A stretch of DNA of 64,000 bases from CADEED01 sp035502995 (GTDB lineage Bacteria > Pseudomonadota > Gammaproteobacteria > Steroidobacterales > Steroidobacteraceae). Where the stretch lies: contig DATJTW010000109.1 in the NCBI GenBank assembly GCA_035502995.1, positions 110,710 to 174,709 of the forward strand, given 5' to 3'. Below, piece after piece: positions 38,586 through 47,433 of this stretch (position 1 is its first letter; every line of letters begins with the position of its first letter). The translations under genes and the position numbers were made by a program. The notes beneath the pieces were generated by a model. It was not told where the DNA came from. It worked only from the letters and a program-made list of their open reading frames with translations, and did no database searches.

Positions 38586-39514
38586 GGGCGCGCCGCCGTG
38601 CCGGACTTCTTGTCCACCAGCTTCATGAACAGCTCTTCGAGCCGGTTCACCTTGTTGCGCATCGACAGCACGCCGATGCCCTGCGCGGACAGGTTCGCGA
38701 ACACCTCGTTGAGGCTCTGCTCCTTCGACACCTCGACCTCGAGCGTGTGGTCGTCGACGAGATCGAACGTGTATCCCGGCACCGCCGGCACGGCCGCCAC
38801 GGCTTCGCGCGTGTTGAGCACGAAGGTCTCCGTCTGCAGCTTGCGCAGCAGGCTCGACATGCGATCGCGCTCGGCGATCAGGCCGCCATTGATGATGGCG
38901 ATGTTGCGGCAGAGCGTTTCCGCTTCCTCGAGGTAGTGGGTCGTCAGGATGATGGTGGTGCCGCGATCGTTGATCTCGCGCAGGAATTCCCACATGGAGC
39001 GGCGGATCTCGATGTCCACGCCGGCCGTGGGCTCGTCGAGGATCAGCAGTTTCGGTTCGTGCACCAGCGCACGCGCGATCATCAGGCGCCGCTTCATGCC
39101 GCCCGACAGCCCTCGCGCCATCTTCGTCCGCTTGTCCGAGAGCTGCAGCAGCGAAAGATATTTCTCCGCGCGTTCCTTCGCGAGATCACGATCGATGCCG
39201 TAGAAGCCGGCCTGGTTCACCAGGATGGTCTGCGGCGTCTCGAACTGGTTGAAGTTGATCTCCTGCGGGACGATGCCGATGCAGGCCTTCGCCGCCTCGA
39301 GCTCCCGGTCGAGATCGTGGCCGAACACGCTGACGGTGCCGGCGGTCTTGTTGACCAGCGAGGTGAGGATGCCGATGAGCGTGGTCTTGCCCGCGCCGTT
39401 CGGGCCGAGCAGCGCGAAGAAATCGCCCTGCTCGACGTCGAGATCGACTCCATTCAGCGCGTGAACGCCGTTCTTGTAGGTCTTCGTCAGACCGCGAATC
39501 GACAGTGCGTACAT
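38582..39514 (-). CDS. ABC transporter ATP-binding subunit (YadG-like)
   Basis: 310 residues from ATG 39514 (MYALSIRGLTKTYKNG). A TTG twelve codons upstream is less likely. Walker A LLGPNGAGKTT, Q-loop GIVPQEINFN, signature RGLSGGMKRRL, Walker B LLILDEPTAGVD and H-loop LTTHYLEEAE are all intact. The C-terminal 90 residues form the extension seen in YadG-like exporters. It is co-translated with the permease gene. Confidence 0.93.
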   Translation of the reverse strand: MYALSIRGLTKTYKNGVHALNGVDLDVEQGDFFALLGPNGAGKTTLIGILTSLVNKTAGTVSVFGHDLDRELEAAKACIGIVPQEINFNQFETPQTILVNQAGFYGIDRDLAKERAEKYLSLLQLSDKRTKMARGLSGGMKRRLMIARALVHEPKLLILDEPTAGVDIEIRRSMWEFLREINDRGTTIILTTHYLEEAETLCRNIAIINGGLIAERDRMSSLLRKLQTETFVLNTREAVAAVPAVPGYTFDLVDDHTLEVEVSKEQSLNEVFANLSAQGIGVLSMRNKVNRLEELFMKLVDKKSGTAARP

Positions 39515-39570
39515 CGCGGGGGAGCCTGAGGGTTCCAGCCGGGAAATCAATCAGCCTTCGGGGAGATTGA

Positions 39571-40248
39571 TCACTTCGGGACGGCTTCGTCCATCACCGG
39601 CTTGAAGGTGTCCTGCCAGAAGAGCTGCGCCGGGTTGTCGCGGCAGCGGTCGACGGCTTCCTTGAGGCCCTTCTTCGACGCCGGCCAGACCTTCGCGTCG
39701 ACGACGTCGCCGGCCTGGGAACGCGCGGCGGCGTACATCGAGACGGCGATGCGCGGCATGAACTCGGTGTAGACGCCGTCCTTGGCCTCGTCGCGGATGA
39801 AATCCCACTCCCAGATGAAGTCACGGCAGGCCATCTTGAGGATGCGCGCCTTCTCCTTCTCGGTGAGCTGCGGATCCGGCTTGGCCGCCACCGGCTTGGG
39901 CTCGGCGCCGGTCGACGCGCGCAACTCGACTTTCATCTCGATGCTCGCCTCGACCGGTTTGCCCGAATCATCGAGCGCCGGACGGAATTTCGCGCTCTCG
40001 AGGACCTTGACGATCGGCGCCTCGAACGACGGCTCGGTGGTCTTCTCGGTGACCAGCACGTCCCGGACCTTGCCGTCGGTGCCGACCCGCACCGTGCCGA
40101 TGAGCTGGCCCGCGAGCTTGCGGTTGCCCACGTTGACCTTCGCGGTGGAGGCGGAGGCGATCACCTGCGGATCGCTGGGCCCCACCTGCGCGAAGGCGGC
40201 GGGAACGAGCAAGGTACCGAGAACTACTGCACGGGCCGTCGACGACAT
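39571..40248 (-). CDS. Secreted protein with a TonB C-terminal-like domain
   Basis: 225 residues from ATG 40248. There is a Sec signal (AVVLGTLLVPAAFA, cut before QVGP). The next part fits a TonB-type energy-transducer fold: NRKLAGQLIGTVRVGTDGKVRDVLVTEKTTEPSFEAPIVKVLESAKFRPALDDSG... It then adds a lysine-rich linker and a charged C-terminal region (ACRDFIWEWDFIRDEAKDG) unlike classical TonB. No membrane anchor remains after cleavage, so it is not a normal TonB energiser. It lies between the ABC transporter and the protease gene in a same-strand run. Confidence 0.7.
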   Translation of the reverse strand: MSSTARAVVLGTLLVPAAFAQVGPSDPQVIASASTAKVNVGNRKLAGQLIGTVRVGTDGKVRDVLVTEKTTEPSFEAPIVKVLESAKFRPALDDSGKPVEASIEMKVELRASTGAEPKPVAAKPDPQLTEKEKARILKMACRDFIWEWDFIRDEAKDGVYTEFMPRIAVSMYAAARSQAGDVVDAKVWPASKKGLKEAVDRCRDNPAQLFWQDTFKPVMDEAVPK

Positions 40249-40285
40249 GTTTGAGCGGTCTCCCTCTGCGCTGCCGGCCGGATTG

Positions 40286-42295
40286 TTAGAACCCGCGGGT
40301 CGCGCGCAGCGCCCGCTGCGCGTCCACGAATCCGAACCCGGTGTCGAAATCGAATCCGCCCGCATTATCGACGCGTTGCGGCCCGATGTCGCCCCCGAAA
40401 TTTCGCAGTTTCATGTCGTCGGCGGTGAGACGCAGTGCCCAGTAGATGGCATCCGGACCCAGTTTCCGGGGTCCGATGAAGCGCTTGCGCGCCTCGACGT
40501 CCCGGGCGCGCTGGTCGAGGATCAGCGCCGCCACCGCCGCGACGTGCGGGGCGGACGCGGAGGTACCGAAGAAGTTGGGGAAAGTGTCCGGCTCGGTGCT
40601 GCCGGGAACCTCGAAATCCAGGTCCACGAGGAAGAAGGAGGTATTGCCGCCGTCGGGGCCGGTGACGCCGGGCTTCACGCGGTACTCCGGGACGGCCAGG
40701 CGCCGGCCATTCTTGCCGAACAGCACCGGCACGCCGCCAGCCGACGAGAAGGAATTCAGGCAGGCCGGGATGCACTGCGGACGCAGCGGGCTGCCCCACT
40801 CCTCCGTCTGGTACCAGGCGGATGCACCGACCGCCTCCGCGCCGCCCGCATTGGCGTGGCCGTAGACTGTGCCGCTGGCCGTGTCGTATTCGTCGACGCT
40901 GAACTCGCCCGCGTCGAGATCGAACCAGGCGTACTTGATGTAGTTAGGCGCGGCGCCCTCGAAGAGCTCGATGCCGACCTGCACCACCAGGTCCTCGTCC
41001 CCGAAGTTCACCATGATCGGAGTCTCGACGGCGTCGCCGCCGACGTTGGCGTCGAAGCCGGGGATCTGGCAGACGAGCTGCTCGGGATCGTCGGTGCAGA
41101 TCTCGAACGGTTCGCCGTCCGCGTCGTAGAACCAGACGTCGATGTCGCTGCCGGCGCCACGCTTGCCGTTGGCCGAGAGCGAGGGTTGATCCCACTGCAC
41201 GGAGAGCAGCGTCGCGCTGCCCGCGGAGGCGGTGGCCTTCTGCAACGTATCGACGCGGCGCTTGCCGCCGGCGAAATCGTGGCGCGGCCCGGAGATGCCG
41301 ACCTCCTTCGACAGGCGGAACGGCGCTTCGTACGAATGACGCGCGTCGTTGCCGGCGGCGGAGAAGTACGCGACGCCGTCGCGGTAAACGTCGTCGACCG
41401 CCTGCGCGATGATGCCGTCCTCGAACATCGGCTCGGCGAAATAGATGATGTCGTCGACGATCACCTGCGAACCGGCCGCCGCGAGCGCGCGGATGCCGGC
41501 GGCGAAATCCTCCTGGCTCTCGAACGCGGTGTAGAACGCCAGCGGCGCGCCCGGCGCGACGTCGTGCACGATCTGCATCATCGCGCGGCCTTCGTCGGAG
41601 CAGTCGGTGCTCGGCGTGGCGCTGAGGTCCTTGAGGACGACGGTGTCGCGCGGCAGGTCGCCGTTCGCGATGTCCTGCGCGGCGCGCGTGAACGGCGCGC
41701 CGTCCACGAAGGCGCCGGGGGCGCAGTCGTAGCTGTCCGACATGACGCCGACGCGGATGCCCCGGCCGTTCGTGCCGGATTCGCGGCGCGCGAGATTGGC
41801 GCGCAGGGAGCGGTCGCCCTGCGTCGTGACGCTGCCGGCGCGCGTCATCGCGAGCGTCGGCCGCAGGAACTTGAGACCGGGCGTCGCCGCCATGTCGCCG
41901 AGTGCCGCGATCGGCGCGCGGCCCGAGACGGCGGTGGCGTGCACGGTGGCGCCGGCCAGGCCCTTGGCTACGAGCTGCGTGCGCAGCGCGGCGAGATCGT
42001 CGCCGTAGGCGCTGACGGCGACGTACCCGCCGCTGGCGCGCAGCGCCGGATTCTTGCGCGTGATCCGCTGTGCGACGTCCGCGCGTTCCGCGACACCCCG
42101 TTGCGCGAGGCGCCGCGCCGATGCCTTCTGCAGGACGACGAGGCTGGCGCCGAGCCGCGACTCGTCACCGGACTTGGCGGCGTTCTTCGCGGCGACCACG
42201 GCCGCGCGCTGGGTTCCATCCGCGGCGCTCGCGCCGACGGACGAGGACAGGGCCACGGCGGCGAGTGCCACGGCGACCAGGCTGGATCTGTTCAT
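40286..42295 (-). CDS. Secreted S8/S53-like serine protease
   Basis: 669 residues from ATG 42295; an SD-like AGAGGGGAGC lies upstream, and an in-frame ATG 44 codons earlier would skip it. The signal peptide is SSLVAVALAAVALSSSVGASA. A propeptide-like region precedes the domain. Likely catalytic residues: Asp187 in VGVMSDSYD, Glu235 in SDEGRAMMQIVHDVAPGA (where subtilases have HGT), Asp281/282 in VIVDDIIYF, and Ser579 in FFGTSASAPHVAAVAALIL. An insertion of about 200 residues lies before the Ser motif. It resembles a subgroup combining a subtilisin fold with a sedolisin-like Glu. Confidence 0.85.
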   Translation of the reverse strand: MNRSSLVAVALAAVALSSSVGASAADGTQRAAVVAAKNAAKSGDESRLGASLVVLQKASARRLAQRGVAERADVAQRITRKNPALRASGGYVAVSAYGDDLAALRTQLVAKGLAGATVHATAVSGRAPIAALGDMAATPGLKFLRPTLAMTRAGSVTTQGDRSLRANLARRESGTNGRGIRVGVMSDSYDCAPGAFVDGAPFTRAAQDIANGDLPRDTVVLKDLSATPSTDCSDEGRAMMQIVHDVAPGAPLAFYTAFESQEDFAAGIRALAAAGSQVIVDDIIYFAEPMFEDGIIAQAVDDVYRDGVAYFSAAGNDARHSYEAPFRLSKEVGISGPRHDFAGGKRRVDTLQKATASAGSATLLSVQWDQPSLSANGKRGAGSDIDVWFYDADGEPFEICTDDPEQLVCQIPGFDANVGGDAVETPIMVNFGDEDLVVQVGIELFEGAAPNYIKYAWFDLDAGEFSVDEYDTASGTVYGHANAGGAEAVGASAWYQTEEWGSPLRPQCIPACLNSFSSAGGVPVLFGKNGRRLAVPEYRVKPGVTGPDGGNTSFFLVDLDFEVPGSTEPDTFPNFFGTSASAPHVAAVAALILDQRARDVEARKRFIGPRKLGPDAIYWALRLTADDMKLRNFGGDIGPQRVDNAGGFDFDTGFGFVDAQRALRATRGF

Positions 42296-42392
42296 GTTGC
42301 TCCCCTCTGACGGGCTCCGCCCGCGGTTGTTTGGTGTGCCATGCGTCCGGTCTTCTTCCATGAAAACGCTGCCGGGAGATCCGGGCTCGGCG

Positions 42393-43046
42393 TCACGGAC
42401 AATGCGCCGCCAGTGTTTCGGCCGCAAGGCGCTGGATGCCGCCGAGCATCAGCTCGCGGAGCCGCGTGTCGGTGCCGGCTGACGCAACCGACAACAACTC
42501 GCGCCAGAACGGGATGTGCTGCGTCCAGCGTGGTCGCAACGATTCGGCGTTGTTCTCCGCGGCGGCCTCCAGCGTGGACAGCGAACACGCGGCCAGCGCT
42601 TCGACGGACTGGATGGTCGACCCGAACACCAGGCAGGCCGCCCGGGGCCGGCTGCGCGCCAGGTGCCAGGCGTACACGAGCATCCGGCGGGTGATCGAGC
42701 GGGCGATGTCGGGCTCGAAGAACCGCTCGGCCGTGCGTGGCGCCTCGTCGCTGACGCCGCGCGCGCGCGTTTCCAGCCAGCGGGGCGCGCGCGCGAAGCC
42801 GAGATCGAACAGGCTATAGGGCGCGGCGGCCAGGCGCCGTACCGCCGGCGCATGCAGCGCCGACCACTCCCGCCCGAGCACGACCAGCAACGGCGGTGTG
42901 CTCCGGTCGGGGCGATCCGCCGCGCGGGCGGCGAGCAGCCCGAGACATTCCGCGTTCAGTTCCGTCAACGGCGCGGGATCCACCCCCTGCGACGGCAGCC
43001 AGTGCCGACCGTCTTCGCGGGGTCGCGACGCTCCATGTTGGGTCAT
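42393..43046 (-). CDS. Hypothetical protein, possibly FlhD-like
   Basis: 217 residues with GGGAGGA upstream of the ATG. It has no signal peptide or membrane helix. The N-terminal half carries LTELNAECLGLLAARAA and then APAVRRLAAAPYSLFDLGFA, which vaguely resembles the FlhD pattern (DINLSYLLLAQRL, SAMFRLGI) with an insertion; this is only a pattern-level resemblance. The C-terminal half is helical (RRMLVYAWHLARSRP, LEALAACSLSTLEAAAENN-like). It is divergent from an FlhC-family gene, with a perfect dyad between them, which is the main reason to suspect a regulatory partner. Confidence 0.6.
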   Translation of the reverse strand: MTQHGASRPREDGRHWLPSQGVDPAPLTELNAECLGLLAARAADRPDRSTPPLLVVLGREWSALHAPAVRRLAAAPYSLFDLGFARAPRWLETRARGVSDEAPRTAERFFEPDIARSITRRMLVYAWHLARSRPRAACLVFGSTIQSVEALAACSLSTLEAAAENNAESLRPRWTQHIPFWRELLSVASAGTDTRLRELMLGGIQRLAAETLAAHCP

Positions 43047-43106
43047 GCCATTCCTCCCTGTATGCGCGAGTTATCTTGCGCCGGCGCCGCTTGAAAGTCA
43101 TTTGCA

Positions 43107-43130
43107 AATTTGGGAAATTTTTCCCAAATT
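43107..43130. promoter_or_regulatory. Perfect dyad operator-like site between divergent genes
   Basis: Inverted arms of 11 bp (AATTTGGGAAA and its complement, 43107-43117 and 43120-43130) are separated by TT. It is AT-rich in an otherwise GC-rich region, 49 bp upstream of the FlhC-like start and 60 bp upstream of the divergent start. A second, shorter inverted pair, GACCA/TGGTC, follows it. It fits a regulator binding site; which protein binds is unknown. Confidence 0.6.
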
Positions 43131-43179
43131 CCGGACCACCGGAATGGTCTCAAAGAACCAAACTACGGGAGCACAGGGA

Positions 43180-43743
43180 ATGCGTATCTCCGACGACCGC
43201 TACAGCCGCGACCGACTCCGGCTCGACCTCGCATTGCGCTTCATCCACCTGGAAGCGCGCACTCACACCATCCGGGCGTGGACCGGGCTGACGGACGACC
43301 GCATCCGCAAGCTCTACCGCACCTATCTTCTCGAGGTGGACGGCCGGCGCGTCGCGCGCCACCGCGGCAAGTCGCCGCGCCAGGCGTCGTTCTTCACGCG
43401 CTCGGTGCGGATGCGGCGCGAATCGGCCGTGTTCGCCAGCGTCAGCAGCCTGTTCGGACTGATCACGCGCGAATCCATCCTGGTGCCGCGCGCGGCGCAG
43501 CCGGCACCGAACGTCATGCGCGGCACGTTGCTGTGCGAGGCGTTCGAGACGTATCGCGCCCTGGTCGGAGACTCGCAGATCTCGTTCGAGCACGCGGTGT
43601 TCCTGCTCGAGGCGGTGCAGGCCGGCGAGGAGCTGCGCGTCGCGCATTGCCGCGACTGCAGCGGCGTGCTCGTGACGGACAGTCTCGCGCTGCGTTCGCC
43701 GGTGTGCAGCGAATGCAGCATCACGCCGGCGGGCGGCGGCTGA
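43180..43743 (+). CDS. FlhC-family transcriptional regulator
   Basis: 187 residues, close to the 192 of FlhC. Residues 12-52 (LRLDLALRFIHLEARTHTIR, WTGLTDDRIRKLYRTYL) match the FlhC N-terminal helices. The C-terminal zinc site is intact as CxxC...CxxC: Cys157-Cys160 in HCRDCSG and Cys176-Cys179 in VCSECS. The spacing of 15 between pairs is like FlhC. FlhC with FlhD activates flagellar genes in enterobacteria; here no flagellar gene is in the window, so the target may differ. A perfect dyad lies upstream. Confidence 0.8.
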   Translation: MRISDDRYSRDRLRLDLALRFIHLEARTHTIRAWTGLTDDRIRKLYRTYLLEVDGRRVARHRGKSPRQASFFTRSVRMRRESAVFASVSSLFGLITRESILVPRAAQPAPNVMRGTLLCEAFETYRALVGDSQISFEHAVFLLEAVQAGEELRVAHCRDCSGVLVTDSLALRSPVCSECSITPAGGG

Positions 43744-43783
43744 GCGCACCCGGGCGTTACGCGGGTGCGGTACATTCGCCCGC

Positions 43784-44707
43784 GTGACGCTCCGCCCCAC
43801 GCTGTTCTCCGATTCCTCGCTCGAGCGGCGCGCCGAGGCGCGCGACGATCCCGCCTGGGTCGCCGCCGCGCGCGCCGACGCGAACACCCGCTACGTGATC
43901 GCCACGGGCGGCGCGCAGCTCGTGGTCAACGGCGACTCGGCCGAGATCGCGTTCCTCTCCGGCGGCGACTCGCTGGTCGCCCGCGCCGACGACACCTCGC
44001 TCACCTTGTTAGGCTGGTTCCGCGGCGAACGCTGCGTGCTGGTCGAGCTGCCCGCGGCTGCGGCCGGCACCGCGCCGTTGCCGGACGGCACCGAGCTGCG
44101 CGAGTTGCGGCCGCTCGCGCCGTTGCTGCCGCCGGACTCGGCGTCGCTGCTCGCCTACGCGCGCGCGCTGGCGTTGTGGCGCGCGCGGCACCGCTTCTGC
44201 GGTGTGTGTGGCGCGCCGAACCTGCCGGCGCGCGCCGGCCACGTCCTGCGTTGCAGCCGCGTCGAGTGTGGCAGCGAGACGTTTCCGCGCCTCGATCCGG
44301 CGATCATCGTGCTGGTCACGTCGCCCGACGGCGAACGCGCGCTGCTCGGGCGGCAGGCGTCGTGGGCGGCGGGCCGTTATTCCACGATCGCCGGCTTCGT
44401 CGAGCCAGGCGAGAGTCTCGAGGACGCGGTGATCCGCGAGGTCGAGGAAGAAACCGGCGTGCACGTGGGCGACGTCGCGTACGACTCGTCGCAGCCCTGG
44501 CCTTTTCCGTCGTCGTTGATGCTGGGGTTCAGCGCCGTCGCGCGCACGCACGAGATCACGCTGCGCGATGGCGAGCTCGAGGACGCACGCTGGTTCACGC
44601 GCGCCGACATCGCCGCCGGCCACCCGGCGCTGCCGCCGCCCGGCGCGATCTCGGCGCGACTGATCGACCGCTGGTTCGGCGCCGCCGTGCCGCCGCGCCG
44701 CTGGTGA
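43784..44707 (+). CDS. nudC: NADH/NAD(+) diphosphatase (NudC family)
   Basis: 307 residues, GTG start. The zinc ribbon is visible as FCGVCGAPN ... LRCSRVECG (four Cys). The Nudix box is complete (GFVEPGESLEDAVIREVEEE followed by TGV), and the NADH-specific motif SQPWPFPSSLMLGF follows. NudC hydrolyses NAD(H) to NMN and AMP and removes NAD caps from RNA 5' ends. It probably forms an operon with the following NRDE gene, 7 bp away. Confidence 0.95.
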   Translation: MTLRPTLFSDSSLERRAEARDDPAWVAAARADANTRYVIATGGAQLVVNGDSAEIAFLSGGDSLVARADDTSLTLLGWFRGERCVLVELPAAAAGTAPLPDGTELRELRPLAPLLPPDSASLLAYARALALWRARHRFCGVCGAPNLPARAGHVLRCSRVECGSETFPRLDPAIIVLVTSPDGERALLGRQASWAAGRYSTIAGFVEPGESLEDAVIREVEEETGVHVGDVAYDSSQPWPFPSSLMLGFSAVARTHEITLRDGELEDARWFTRADIAAGHPALPPPGAISARLIDRWFGAAVPPRRW

Positions 44708-44714
44708 TCCGCGC

Positions 44715-45503
44715 ATGTGTTTGTTAGTCCTGGCGTGGCGCCGCCATCCGCGCTTCCGCCTGGTCGTCGCCGCCAATCGCGACGAATTCCATGCGCGCCC
44801 CGCCGCCGGGCTCGCGCCCTGGGACGACGCGCCCGGCATCGTCGGCGGCCGCGACCTGCAGGCCGGCGGCGCATGGTTCGCGGTCGATCCACGTGGCCGC
44901 ACCGGCATCGTCACGAACTTCCGCGAGTTCGGCCGGCGCCGGCGCAGCGCGCCGTCGCGCGGCGGCCTGATCCCCGCCTTCCTGCGCGGCGACGCACCGC
45001 CCGGCGACTGGCTGCAGTCGCTGGAAACCGACGCGCCGGGTTACGCCGGATTCAACCTGCTGCTCGCCGACCGCGATTCGCTCTGGTACGCCTCCAACCG
45101 CGCCGACACGTTCGCGCGCCCGCTCGCACCCGGCATCTTCGGGCTGTCGAACGAATTCCTCGACACACCCTGGCCGAAGCTGGTTCGCGTCCGGTCCGCG
45201 TTCGGCGCATTGCTCGAATCGCCGGCCGCCGCCGACACGGCGGCGCTGACCGCCGGGTTGTTCGCGATGCTGGCCGACCGCGAACCCGCACCACCCGACC
45301 AGGTGCCGCCAGGGGACCTGTCCCCCGAATGGGCGCGCAAGCTGTCGGCGCCGTTCGTACTGGATCCGACGTACGGCACGCGCTGCTCCACCGTGCTCGC
45401 GATCACGGAGACGGGCGAGCTCACGATCGCCGAGCGCCGCTTCGACGCCGACGGCAATCCGACCGCCGAATCTGAACGAACGCTGAACGTGTCCGCGGGT
45501 TGA
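44715..45503 (+). CDS. NRDE-family protein (TANGO2-like)
   Basis: 262 residues starting MCLLVLAWRRHPRFRLVVAANRDEF, with the family-naming NRDE motif. Other hallmarks: GGRDLQAGGAWFAVDPRGRTGIVTNFRE, GYAGFNLLLADRDSLWYASNR, GIFGLSNEFLDTPWPKLVRVR. The N-terminal Cys2 is conserved in the Ntn-like fold. The family is linked to haem and lipid metabolism in eukaryotes; the bacterial role is uncertain. Confidence 0.92.
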   Translation: MCLLVLAWRRHPRFRLVVAANRDEFHARPAAGLAPWDDAPGIVGGRDLQAGGAWFAVDPRGRTGIVTNFREFGRRRRSAPSRGGLIPAFLRGDAPPGDWLQSLETDAPGYAGFNLLLADRDSLWYASNRADTFARPLAPGIFGLSNEFLDTPWPKLVRVRSAFGALLESPAAADTAALTAGLFAMLADREPAPPDQVPPGDLSPEWARKLSAPFVLDPTYGTRCSTVLAITETGELTIAERRFDADGNPTAESERTLNVSAG

Positions 45504-45591
45504 CGCGCGTCGCGGACCGGGCGCGGAACCCGCGCGCCCGCTGGCGACTCTCATTAGAATCCCAGCCCAATTCCGCCCCAGAAGCGGTGTC

Positions 45592-47433
45592 ATGCCGACG
45601 TTGTCCAAGATCCGCCCGCGTTCCCACCTCCTGACGCTCTTGACGCTCGGCTTCGCGCTCCGCGCGACGCCGGCGCTCGCCGGCATCGAGGTCGAGGTGC
45701 ACGGCGTCGAGGACGAGCTCAAGGCGAACGTGCTCGCCTATCTATCGTTCGAGCGCTACAAGAATTCGAAGGAGCTGACGCAGGATTTCGTCGAGCGCCT
45801 GCAGGAGCGCAGCGAGCGCGAGGTGAAATCCGCGCTGCGGCCCTTCGGCTTCTACGAACCCACCGTCACGTCGAACGTCGAACACGAGAAGGGTCGCAAC
45901 GAGGACGACTACAAGGTCACGATCAACGTGACACCCGGCGCGCCGGTGGTCGTCGAGAACGTGTACGTGAACGTCAGCGGTCCCGGCGCCAGCGACCGAG
46001 TGTTCACGGACATCACCGGCAATCCGCCGATCCGCAAGGGTCAGCGCCTGAATCATTCCGACTACGAAACGCTGAAAGGCGGGCTGCTGCGCGCCGCCGC
46101 GACGTACGGCTATCTCGACGCGCGCATGATCCGCAGCGAGATGCGCGTCGACCCGGTCTCGCGCGTCGCCGACATCGACATCTCGCTCGAGACCGGCGAG
46201 CGCTACCGCTTCGGCACGACGACCATCCACCAGGACGCCGTCGACGAAGGCCTCGTCCGGCGCTTCGTGCGTTACCGCCAGGACGAGCCGTTCAACGCGT
46301 CGGAACTGCTGCGCACGCAGTTCGCGCTCGACGACAGCCTGTACTTCTCCACGGTCGAGGTGCTGCCCGAACTGCGCGACACCGACGAACACATCGTGCC
46401 GATCAGCATCACGGCCGAGCCGAACCGCCGCAACCGCTTCGAGTACGCCGTCGGCTACGGCACCGACACCGAGGCGCGCGGCACCGCCGCCTGGGAAAAC
46501 CGCCTGGTGAACCGCCGCGGTCACCGCTTCCGCACGGAGGTACGCGCCGCCGCGCTCGACCAGTCCGCGGATGCGCGCTACATCGTGCCGATCGGCGACC
46601 CGGCCATCGAGAAGTTCACGCTGCAGTTCACCGGCGAGCACGAGCGCCGCGCCGACACGGACGACCGCAACCTCGACTTCATGCCGAACTTCACGCACGT
46701 CGTGGACTCGTGGATCGGCGGCAACGTGCAGTGGCAGCGTGTGACCTACGTCGAGCTGCTGCGCACGAAGACGGAGTTCATCGAGTCCAACGACACCACC
46801 CAGCAGACGCTGCTCATCCCGGGCATCAGCTTCTCGCTGGTGCCGCGCGGCTATCTCGGCGAGACGCTCTTCAACCGCACGCTGTACTTCGAACTGCGCG
46901 GCTCGAATCGGCAGCTCGGCTCCGACTCGGACTTCCTGCAGGGGCGCGTGACGGCGGAGCGCGTCATCGATTTCCCGAAGCGCTTCCAGAAGTGGCACGT
47001 TCTCGTACGCGGCGACATCGGCGCCACGGCGCTGTCGAAGACCAGCGATCTCGCGCCGTCGCAGCGCTTCTTCGCCGGTGGCGATCGCAGCGTGCGTGGC
47101 TTCGGCCTCGACGATCTGTCGCCGGTACGACAGGTCGTCGATTCGACCGGCAAGACCGTGTTCGAAAAAATCGGCGGCAAACACATGTTCGCCGGCTCGC
47201 TGGAGATCATCCGCGACGTCGGCAAGAACTGGGCTGTCGCGGTGTTCGGCGATGCCGGCAACGCCTTCGACAGCTTCGGCGATCCACTGATGTACTCCGC
47301 CGGCATCGGCGTACGCCTGCGCCTTCCGGCAGTCTCCGTGGGCATCGACGTCGCGCAGGCGCTGACCACGCCGGCCGGCGACAACGACCGCCCCGGCCCG
47401 CGGCTGCACCTGAATTTCTCGCCGAAGTTGTGA
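45592..47433 (+). CDS. tamA: TamA, outer-membrane component of the translocation and assembly module
   Basis: 613 residues with a signal peptide (HLLTLLTLGFALRATPALA). Three POTRA-type domains fill about residues 32-270. The C-terminal 16-strand Omp85 barrel holds the conserved RFFAGGDRSVRGFGLDDLSP loop motif and ends LHLNFSPKL. Its stop overlaps the tamB start (TGATG). TamA with TamB helps insert outer-membrane proteins and supports lipid transport. Confidence 0.95.
   Translation: MPTLSKIRPRSHLLTLLTLGFALRATPALAGIEVEVHGVEDELKANVLAYLSFERYKNSKELTQDFVERLQERSEREVKSALRPFGFYEPTVTSNVEHEKGRNEDDYKVTINVTPGAPVVVENVYVNVSGPGASDRVFTDITGNPPIRKGQRLNHSDYETLKGGLLRAAATYGYLDARMIRSEMRVDPVSRVADIDISLETGERYRFGTTTIHQDAVDEGLVRRFVRYRQDEPFNASELLRTQFALDDSLYFSTVEVLPELRDTDEHIVPISITAEPNRRNRFEYAVGYGTDTEARGTAAWENRLVNRRGHRFRTEVRAAALDQSADARYIVPIGDPAIEKFTLQFTGEHERRADTDDRNLDFMPNFTHVVDSWIGGNVQWQRVTYVELLRTKTEFIESNDTTQQTLLIPGISFSLVPRGYLGETLFNRTLYFELRGSNRQLGSDSDFLQGRVTAERVIDFPKRFQKWHVLVRGDIGATALSKTSDLAPSQRFFAGGDRSVRGFGLDDLSPVRQVVDSTGKTVFEKIGGKHMFAGSLEIIRDVGKNWAVAVFGDAGNAFDSFGDPLMYSAGIGVRLRLPAVSVGIDVAQALTTPAGDNDRPGPRLHLNFSPKL

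Noticed and set aside
39571..40248. Calling this gene tonB.
   Set aside because: It has a cleavable signal peptide, no lasting membrane anchor, no Pro-rich spacer and no exbB/exbD neighbours; only the C-terminal fold is TonB-like.
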